Shown here one piece after another: positions 1 through 6,404 of a DNA stretch of 6,404 nucleotides. The DNA is from Kofleriaceae bacterium. GTDB lineage: Bacteria > Myxococcota_A > Polyangia > Haliangiales > Haliangiaceae. Below the pieces are notes generated by a model. It had not been told where the DNA came from. It saw only the letters and a program-made list of their open reading frames with translations, and searched no databases. Numbering within the stretch: the stretch's first letter is position 1; every line of letters begins with the position of its first letter. The stretch lies in the NCBI GenBank assembly GCA_024642805.1, contig JAHEAK010000308.1, positions 1 through 6,404 of the forward strand. Reading direction: 5' to 3'. The position numbers and the translations under genes were made by a program.

Positions 1-56
1 ATATGCTCGGCATCTACTGCTACCTGAACAACATCACCTTCGTCGACCCTACCTAA
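1..56 (+). CDS. C-terminal end of an unidentified protein (partial, cut by window edge)
   Basis: An open frame enters from the left edge and ends at TAA (54-56). Its visible tail from position 3 reads MLGIYCYLNNITFVDPT. That is too short to assign a family. It is judged real because a strong intrinsic terminator on the same strand begins 24 nt after the stop, and because nothing on the minus strand occupies this stretch. The internal ATG at position 3 is probably not the start. The gene is convergent with the methyltransferase that ends at 122. Confidence 0.6.
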   Translation, partial: MLGIYCYLNNITFVDPT

Positions 57-80
57 GGGTTTCTCCGATAGTGGAATGAG

Positions 81-111
81 GAAGGAAGCCTTCGGGCTTC
101 CTTCTTTTTTT
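81..111 (+). terminator. Rho-independent terminator with UUCG tetraloop
   Basis: A perfect 10-bp inverted repeat (gaaggaagcc at 81-90, ggcttccttc at 95-104) closes on a TTCG loop (91-94) and is followed directly by seven T residues (105-111). A stem, stable tetraloop and U-tract are the textbook intrinsic terminator. It ends the plus-strand gene whose stop is at 56. On the minus strand the same hairpin lies just past the methyltransferase stop, but it is followed there by ctcattcc rather than a clean U-run, so termination in that direction would be weaker. Confidence 0.93.
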
Positions 112-121
112 GTCTGCGCTG

Positions 122-1774
122 CTAGACGCGAGAGCGCCGCAAACGCCCGTCGACGGCAGCGACCAGGGCTTCTGCCAGGGCCCGCTGGTGCTCGAGGAGC
201 GTCCCACCAGCGCTCAGGATGCCGGCATCGAGAGCTCGTCGGTCCTGGCAATCGGCCTCGTCGCGTACCTTGCCAACGTGGCGCGTGCACAGGGATCGAA
301 AGGCCCTGCGCACCGAGGCCGGCTCGGCGAGCTTGCGAGGATCGATGACCGGTAGATGCGCGGCGTCGCCCACAGACCACTCCAGAGCCCCCTGGCCCAT
401 CGATGCTCTGCCAAGCGACTCGAGCGCGAGCGCAGTCGGGGTCGCGTTGAGCACGGCCGCCAAGAGCTCCGCATCGACGCCAGGGCGCGGATGCAGGCAA
501 TACACCCGCTGGTCGGCGACGATGGGCACTCGGCAGAAAGGCTGCACGAAGCGCTCGGAGTAGGCCTTGCTCAGGAAGACCTGGGCGGGCCGCACCGAGA
601 GAGACCACCAGGGATTGCGTGCGGCCAGGCTTGCTCGGCGCTCCGCATCGGCAAAGCCATGCAAGTACGCGGCGATCGCAGGGTGGTCCTCGAGCTTGAG
701 CATGGGCGGAAGCACCAAAGCGAAGAACTCACAGGCATCATCGATGACTTCGATGCGGCCGTGCCCACCCTTGCCGGGGGCTCGCAAGAGTGGCAGCAAA
801 AAGGCTGCAGCGATGTTCAGCGCGCTTGCCTTGCTGCGCTCGATGTAGAAGATGTCGTTGGCGCCGGAGGTGAGGCCGCGCCGTATCTCGCAGAGCTCGC
901 CGAGCGGCACGAGTGTGGAACCCGCCGCCTTGGCAAACGCAAACCACTCCGAAGGCGCACGCAGCGCGGCCGCCCAGGCTTCGGGCGTCTCGCGCGCGGC
1001 GGGGCGCAGCTCGGCAAGCTCTTCGATGGCGGCCCCGCCCCGCAGCCTTTCAGCGGCGAGTGAAGTCGGCACTCGCAAACGGGCAAAGCTCGGCGGTATG
1101 CGCGGCTCTCCATGCCGTACCAGCAAGGCCACCACGGTGTGCACAGCGGCTTCCTGAAACCAGCGTTCCTCCGGGGCGTCGACCACCAGCTCGAGGGAGG
1201 CAACCTCCTTCAAGAGGCGCCAAAAACGCACTCCGTAGCCCGTGTCAAAGAAAGCCGAGGACAGCACGAAGGCAGCGCGGCCCCCTGGTGCCAACTGGTG
1301 CATGCACTTGAGCAAAAAAGGCGCAGCCATGTCACCTTGCGCCACCAGCTTCTCCAGTTCGGCAGGAGGCAGTGATGGCCAATCGCCGACCAGGGTCTCG
1401 AGCATCTTGCCCTTGTGATGGGCAGGCACGCGCTCCTGACGCACGTAGGGCGGATTGCCGACCATAGTGTGGAGATCCTCGAGCTGTAGCGCCTGTGCAT
1501 CGAAGAAATCGCCGTGCACAAGATCAGCCTTGGGCACACGCGTACGTGCCGACGCCAGCGCCACCTCATCGACGTCCACACCACAGACAGTGCTTGCCAG
1601 TCCTAGTTGCAGAGCGCGCTGCAAGAAGACGCCGTCACCGCAGCTCGGATCTACGATGCGCCCTGGCTGAGTCTGCCCACGGGTTGCTAGTAGCAGGGCT
1701 AGATCCGCGACGGGCTCGGGCGTGAACCACTGACCGAGCTGATGGCGAGTCGGCTGCGCAGATTCACGGGCCAT
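122..1774 (-). CDS. N6-adenine DNA methyltransferase, gamma class, TaqI-like specificity domain, no nuclease domain
   Basis: This 550-residue protein is predicted to transfer a methyl group from S-adenosylmethionine to the N6 of adenine in a specific DNA site. The motif order is that of gamma-class enzymes: motif X GQWFTP (14-19), SAM-binding motif I DPSCGDGVF (42-50), acidic motif II GVDVD (65-69), GDFF (88-91), and catalytic motif IV NPPY (107-110). The C-terminal half looks like a TaqI/Eco57I-type target-recognition domain: LGELCEIRRGLTSGANDIFY (291-310) and a late MGQGALEWSVGDAAHLPVID segment (459-478). There is no N-terminal PD-(D/E)XK nuclease extension, unlike type IIG enzymes. The frame stays open upstream to 1918 inside the dehydratase gene, but ATG at 1774 gives a protein beginning just before motif X and is preferred; ATG at 1792 is the alternative. 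Neither start has a strong Shine-Dalgarno site. It overlaps the dehydratase by 11 bp, implying translational coupling. The target sequence cannot be read from the protein. Confidence 0.9.
   Translation of the reverse strand: MARESAQPTRHQLGQWFTPEPVADLALLLATRGQTQPGRIVDPSCGDGVFLQRALQLGLASTVCGVDVDEVALASARTRVPKADLVHGDFFDAQALQLEDLHTMVGNPPYVRQERVPAHHKGKMLETLVGDWPSLPPAELEKLVAQGDMAAPFLLKCMHQLAPGGRAAFVLSSAFFDTGYGVRFWRLLKEVASLELVVDAPEERWFQEAAVHTVVALLVRHGEPRIPPSFARLRVPTSLAAERLRGGAAIEELAELRPAARETPEAWAAALRAPSEWFAFAKAAGSTLVPLGELCEIRRGLTSGANDIFYIERSKASALNIAAAFLLPLLRAPGKGGHGRIEVIDDACEFFALVLPPMLKLEDHPAIAAYLHGFADAERRASLAARNPWWSLSVRPAQVFLSKAYSERFVQPFCRVPIVADQRVYCLHPRPGVDAELLAAVLNATPTALALESLGRASMGQGALEWSVGDAAHLPVIDPRKLAEPASVRRAFRSLCTRHVGKVRDEADCQDRRALDAGILSAGGTLLEHQRALAEALVAAVDGRLRRSRV
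1764..1774 (-). other. 11-bp overlap of dehydratase stop and methyltransferase start
   Basis: The dehydratase TGA lies at 1766-1764 and the methyltransferase ATG at 1774-1772, so ribosomes finishing the first gene pass the second start before releasing. No good Shine-Dalgarno site precedes the ATG. Re-initiation is therefore the likely way the methyltransferase is translated (inference). Confidence 0.7.
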
Positions 1775-2708
1775 GCTCTGCGAGGATCTCATCAAGAGCG
1801 CTGGCGTCAATGTTTCCGCCAGAGATGACCACGACGGTCGCTCCCTTGCTGGCCGGCACGATCGCAGCTTCGCGCAGGGCGGCAACCGGCACCGCTGCGG
1901 AGGTCTCCGCGACCACACCGCAGTGGCGATAGAGAAAGGCGACGGCGCGCAAGATCGATGTTTCGCTCACGCAGCCTATCGACAAGCCATGGCGTGCAAC
2001 GATGGCATAGGTTCGCTCGCAGACGGCGCCTTCGCAGCCTTCGGCCACCGTGCTTTCACGCTGGTACTCACAGAGCGCGCGACCGAGGGCTAGCGAGTCG
2101 TGCATCGCGCAGTTGTTGGCTGGCTGCGCGCCCACCACTTCGATGCCGCGTGGCGAGAGCTCGTTGGCCATTCCCGCGATGAGTCCACCGCCGCCGACCG
2201 GAACCAGCACTTTGGCTACTTCTGGACATTGCTCCAGGATCTCTGCGCCGAGCGAGCCACCGTTGCCTGCCAACACCTCATCGTCATCGAAGGCGGATAC
2301 GAAGAGCTGATCGTGGGCGGCCGCAAAGGCGCGCGCCAGGGCTTCCGAGGCGTCGTAGTCCTTGCCTTCCACTCGAAGCTGCGCGCCCAAGGAGGTCATG
2401 CGCTCGACCTTGTTCGCCGGTGTTCGGATGGGCACGAACACCGTGGCGCGTGTTCCCGCGAGGCCAGCCGCTCGCGCCAGTCCCGCGCCGTGATTGCCAG
2501 CCGAGGCGGTGACCACGCCGCGAGCGCGTTGCTCGGCAGAGAGGGCCGCGATCGCGCGCATGGCGCCGCGCAATTTGAAGCTTCCCGTGAGCTGCAGACA
2601 CTCGAGCTTGAGATAGATCGAGCCGCCGCCAAGCTCACGCTCGAGCGCTGGACAGGCGATGAGAGGCGTTTGCCGCACCCGCATGGGGTTGCGCGCGCCT
2701 TGGGTCAA
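1764..2708 (-). CDS. PLP-dependent serine/threonine dehydratase (fold type II, no ACT domain)
   Basis: This 314-residue enzyme is predicted to deaminate threonine and/or serine to 2-oxobutyrate or pyruvate plus ammonia in the cytosol. The PLP lysine is K45 in TGSFKLRGA (41-49). The substrate/cofactor loop is SAGNHG (69-74), the phosphate-binding glycine loop GGGGL (172-176), the late E-x-S segment AETSAAV (267-273), and SGGNID (296-301). At about 310 residues it is a short catabolic (TdcB-like) type, without the C-terminal ACT-type regulatory domain of long biosynthetic IlvA. The residue after S69 is alanine, as in dehydratases; serine racemase has a catalytic serine there, so racemase is less likely. 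The motif usually reading GQGT is GNGGS here (148-152). The start is taken as TTG at 2708, 2 nt after the rimO stop, with GGAG 11 nt upstream. ATG at 2684 (306 residues) is a fair alternative. Substrate preference is not settled. Confidence 0.9.
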   Translation of the reverse strand: MTQGARNPMRVRQTPLIACPALERELGGGSIYLKLECLQLTGSFKLRGAMRAIAALSAEQRARGVVTASAGNHGAGLARAAGLAGTRATVFVPIRTPANKVERMTSLGAQLRVEGKDYDASEALARAFAAAHDQLFVSAFDDDEVLAGNGGSLGAEILEQCPEVAKVLVPVGGGGLIAGMANELSPRGIEVVGAQPANNCAMHDSLALGRALCEYQRESTVAEGCEGAVCERTYAIVARHGLSIGCVSETSILRAVAFLYRHCGVVAETSAAVPVAALREAAIVPASKGATVVVISGGNIDASALDEILAEHGP

Positions 2709-2710
2709 AC

Positions 2711-4063
<1,353 letters not shown>

Positions 4064-4097
4064 GTGGCGCGCAGTCTGCCTAGCGAGGCACAGGCTG

Positions 4098-5336
4098 TCA
4101 ATCGCTCTCTGTAACCGGCCCGGCGGCCACCGAAGGCCCCGGAAAGCTATTGGATCGCTGCAAGAGATTGGCGGAACGCGACGAGAGCGCCAGCAGGATG
4201 ATGCCCATCAGGCCTATGCCGCCACATAGATACATGGCAGAGGAGTGGCCGTAGAAGCCGGCAATGGGCGAAAAGACCCCCATGGCAATGCGCCTGACGA
4301 TGCTCTCCATGGACAGCATCGTGGCTCGACGTCGGGAGTCTGCAATCTCGCGATTGAGCATGGGCTTGACGAGTGGTGAGTAGAGCCCGTTGGCAATGGC
4401 CTGGACGAGCAGCAGGCACAGGGCCCACTGCCCCGCGATTTGATTGAGCAACATGAAGCTGAGGGCAAGGGTGGCGAGCAGGCCCCACACCAGGTTGCGC
4501 TCACCGAGCATGCGCCGCAGCAGGTCTCCCTGATGCGCGACGAAGGTTGCCACCATGTACACGCCGGCAAAGACAAAGCCCGTCTCGGCAATGCCGAAGC
4601 CGCGATCTTTGAGGTAGGGCTGGTACAAGTAGATCGTCGCCCGCAAGAGAACGAAGACGACGGCCGAGTAGGCGATGGCCCAGATCAAACGCTTGCTGTT
4701 GAGGAGGTCACGTGTGGCCTGCCGCATGTGCTCAACGTAGGAGCGCAGCTCGCTACCCAAGGTCTGGGCCGGCGCCTTGACCGGCTCGTGATGATCGTTG
4801 CCCATGCGCAGCGCAATCATGAAGGCGAAGACACCGACCACGGCGGTAGCGATATAGGGCAGAGCCAGATCGACCTCGCCAAGCAAACCACCAGCGGCGA
4901 AGGCGCCCGCGCTGCCGGCTTGATGCCACGCGGAGGCAGTGCCCTCGCGCTGGGGATACTCGTGGGTGCGCCCGTTGGCGGCCAGCATGTCGTAGAGGTA
5001 GGCGGAGTCCGCCCCCGAGCACAGCGACATCGACACGGCCGAGAGAACCTCCGCGATGGCAAAGACGAGCAAGCTATGGGCGAAATACGCGACCACGCCC
5101 GAGGCGACCAGAGCCAGCGCCCCGGCCATCATGCTCTGGCGGCGGCCGATGCGATCCGCGAAGGCGCCCGTCGGTACTTCGACGAGCACCACCACGACGC
5201 TGTAGAGCGCGCTCAGTAGCATGACTTCGTTGAAGCCAAGCCCGCGCTCTTGCATGAAGGCTACGAAGATTGGCAGCCACAGATACGAGGTTGCCAGTAG
5301 GCGAAAGTAGTAGAAGAGGCGAAGATCGCGCGCCAC
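4098..5336 (-). CDS. Major facilitator superfamily transporter, 12 membrane segments
   Basis: This is a 412-residue inner-membrane transporter. Hydrophobicity by eye gives twelve helices in a 6+6 layout: about 8-28, 36-56, 68-87, 89-108, 132-151, 157-177, then after a polar loop 218-238, 250-268, 282-300, 303-322, 344-362 and 366-384. The MFS motif A is clear in the 2-3 loop: GAFADRIGRR (57-66). Another conserved stretch, SGADSAYLYD (107-116), follows helix 4 and is seen in a broad group of uncharacterised MFS proteins. The central cytoplasmic loop (about 178-217) is short and charged. The substrate cannot be predicted; efflux of a small molecule is the usual guess for this type. The start is GTG at 5336, sharing one base with the upstream stop (TAGTG). 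The encoded N-terminus leads directly into helix 1, supporting this start. The last 25 residues are a polar Ser/Pro/Gly tail. Confidence 0.92.
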   Translation of the reverse strand: MARDLRLFYYFRLLATSYLWLPIFVAFMQERGLGFNEVMLLSALYSVVVVLVEVPTGAFADRIGRRQSMMAGALALVASGVVAYFAHSLLVFAIAEVLSAVSMSLCSGADSAYLYDMLAANGRTHEYPQREGTASAWHQAGSAGAFAAGGLLGEVDLALPYIATAVVGVFAFMIALRMGNDHHEPVKAPAQTLGSELRSYVEHMRQATRDLLNSKRLIWAIAYSAVVFVLLRATIYLYQPYLKDRGFGIAETGFVFAGVYMVATFVAHQGDLLRRMLGERNLVWGLLATLALSFMLLNQIAGQWALCLLLVQAIANGLYSPLVKPMLNREIADSRRRATMLSMESIVRRIAMGVFSPIAGFYGHSSAMYLCGGIGLMGIILLALSSRSANLLQRSNSFPGPSVAAGPVTESD

Positions 5337-5338
5337 TA
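5334..5338 (-). other. TAGTG stop/start junction between HEAT protein and MFS transporter
   Basis: On the minus strand the TAG stop of the HEAT-repeat gene (5338-5336) shares its G with the GTG start of the transporter gene (5336-5334). No strong Shine-Dalgarno site sits just upstream (nearest purine-rich stretch is GGCGGATGG). This arrangement favours translational coupling and similar expression of the two proteins. Confidence 0.75.
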
Positions 5339-6361
5339 GGGACCATCCGCCTGCGCAGGAGTGAGAATGAGGATCGCTTCGGCTGCAGCGATGCGGCCCT
5401 CCTCATTGGCGTTGGTCATCGATGCGGCGATGGGCCGAAGATCGACCTCGGCGGCCATCGAGTGCAGCGACTCAGCGGCCTCGACACGCATGGCGGTGAG
5501 CTCGAGCTGGCGCTCCAATGCGGGCACGGCAGCCTTGTCACCAAGAGCGGCCAGCGCACCGGCCGCGTCGACCACGTAGCGCCCCTCGTTGAGAATCTCG
5601 AGCAGGAAGGCACGAGCAGAATCGTCCTTGGCACGACCCAGGCCGACCGCAGCGCGCATGCGGTTTTCAGCACTCTCGCTCTCGTCGGTGAGTGCGGTGC
5701 GCAAGGCTTCGAGACCTTGCTCGTCGCCGAGCAGGGCTAGTACGGTGGCTGCGCCCAGGCGATGCGAGCGAATGCCAAGCATCTGCACCAGGGTGTTGCG
5801 ACCGGCATCATCGCCGAGCTGAGCAAGTCGTCTGGCGGCATCGATACGTACGTCGCGACGCGAGCTCTTCAGCTCGGCGACCAGGTGCTCTTTGCCTGCT
5901 GGGTCGCCACCGAGGGCCATGCCGTAGGCGATATCGATGCGGCTGAGTTCACTATCTTCTTTGCCAAGCAGCGCCGACAGATGCTTAACCGCCTCTGGAT
6001 GTTGAATGCGCGCCAGAGCAATCCCCGCCAGTCTTTCGAAACGCGAGTCGTTGCCCTGTAAGTGAATCTCCAGCTCCTTGATGGCTGCGGCCCGCAAGAG
6101 CGCCGCCGAGGGCACGGGCTTTGCCGCAGGCTCGCTGGCGCTTGCTTCCTTGGCCACGTCCTGCTCAGTGGCGCGGGCGTCGACATGCGATGCCGTGGCG
6201 GTCGAAGGCGTGGCTGGCGACACCGCTTGGATGACTGCCAGTCCCATTCCGCCGAGCATGATGGCGGCCGACGCGAAGAGGACCTTGGTGCGACGCCCCG
6301 AGCTGCTCTTGCTGGTCGCCTTCTTGAGCATGCGCTCACCGCCTTGATCGGCAGTCGCCAC
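5336..6361 (-). CDS. Membrane-anchored HEAT-repeat protein
   Basis: This protein of about 341 residues has a basic N-terminus (KK, K, RR, K between 13 and 26), one hydrophobic segment (about 27-46), an Ala/Thr/Ser/Pro/Glu-rich linker (47-90), and a domain of repeated helical pairs to the end. Repeats recur roughly every 30 residues with the A-A-x-x-L-x-x-L-G-D pattern, for example DVRIDAARRLAQLGDD (170-185), LGAATVLALLGDEQG (202-216) and VVDAAGALAALGDKAA (263-278); about seven to eight units fit. This is a HEAT/PBS-lyase-type solenoid, usually a protein-binding scaffold. By the positive-inside rule the solenoid should face the periplasm. There is no lipobox cysteine; cleavage of the segment as a signal peptide near residue 58 is possible. 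The start is uncertain: GTG at 6361, ATG at 6331 (11 codons later, AGG 10 nt upstream), or a start beyond the window, since the frame stays open to 6404. No enzymatic motif is seen and the partner is unknown. Confidence 0.8.
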   Translation of the reverse strand: MATADQGGERMLKKATSKSSSGRRTKVLFASAAIMLGGMGLAVIQAVSPATPSTATASHVDARATEQDVAKEASASEPAAKPVPSAALLRAAAIKELEIHLQGNDSRFERLAGIALARIQHPEAVKHLSALLGKEDSELSRIDIAYGMALGGDPAGKEHLVAELKSSRRDVRIDAARRLAQLGDDAGRNTLVQMLGIRSHRLGAATVLALLGDEQGLEALRTALTDESESAENRMRAAVGLGRAKDDSARAFLLEILNEGRYVVDAAGALAALGDKAAVPALERQLELTAMRVEAAESLHSMAAEVDLRPIAASMTNANEEGRIAAAEAILILTPAQADGP

Positions 6362-6404
6362 GGCGGCTGCACGCTTCTTGCCGGAGCTCGCTTGTGTGCT
6401 CGCG

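Noticed and set aside
356..1063. 235-codon open frame on the plus strand opposite the methyltransferase
   Set aside because: It is antisense to the specificity domain. It is Arg/Gly/Glu-rich with no domain, and no separate expression signal is visible.
122..1774. Type IIG restriction-modification fusion or BREX PglX
   Set aside because: There is no nuclease domain before motif X, the protein is only 550 residues (PglX is about twice as long), and no BREX, DISARM or other defence partner gene is present.
1775..1918. N-terminal extension of the methyltransferase to an upstream start at 1918
   Set aside because: The extra 48 residues are low-complexity Arg/Ser/Pro sequence read out of frame through the dehydratase gene. 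Gamma-class enzymes normally begin shortly before motif X, which fits ATG 1774.
1764..2708. Serine racemase
   Set aside because: The second catalytic position of the SSGNH loop is alanine (SAGNHG), as in dehydratases, so racemisation as the main activity is less likely.
4440..5219. 259-codon open frame on the plus strand opposite the MFS gene
   Set aside because: It lies entirely within the transporter gene. The product is rich in His, Gly, Glu and Asp, as expected from reading membrane-helix codons backwards, and has no known motif.

Overview
The window is gene-dense, GC-rich bacterial chromosome with no long non-coding stretch. Almost all of it is one minus-strand gene run, read from the right end toward the left. 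The order of transcription is: a membrane-anchored HEAT-repeat protein, an MFS transporter, rimO (ribosomal protein S12 methylthiotransferase), a PLP-dependent serine/threonine dehydratase, and a gamma-class N6-adenine DNA methyltransferase with a TaqI-type specificity domain. At the far left, the tail of one plus-strand gene runs into a strong intrinsic terminator with a UUCG loop, which separates it from the convergent methyltransferase gene.

Spacing argues for a single operon. The HEAT stop and MFS start share one base (TAGTG). MFS to rimO is 34 nt. The rimO stop to the dehydratase TTG start is 2 nt. The dehydratase and methyltransferase overlap by 11 bp. No promoter for the run is visible, so it probably lies beyond the right edge.

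The organism cannot be named from this sequence. High GC, GTG and TTG starts, weak Shine-Dalgarno sites and a rimO/HEAT-protein neighbourhood would fit a Myxococcota/'deltaproteobacterial' type lineage, but this is a low-confidence guess. There is no tRNA, rRNA, CRISPR array, transposase, integrase or phage gene.

Functionally the genes do not form an obvious pathway: translation-factor modification (rimO), amino-acid deamination, efflux or uptake, a probable extracytoplasmic scaffold and DNA methylation. The most notable point is the methyltransferase. It has no endonuclease domain and no restriction gene beside it, yet it is physically coupled to a metabolic gene, which suggests a solitary methyltransferase rather than an active restriction-modification locus. 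I see no convincing new multi-gene system; most of the window is ordinary housekeeping or accessory sequence.
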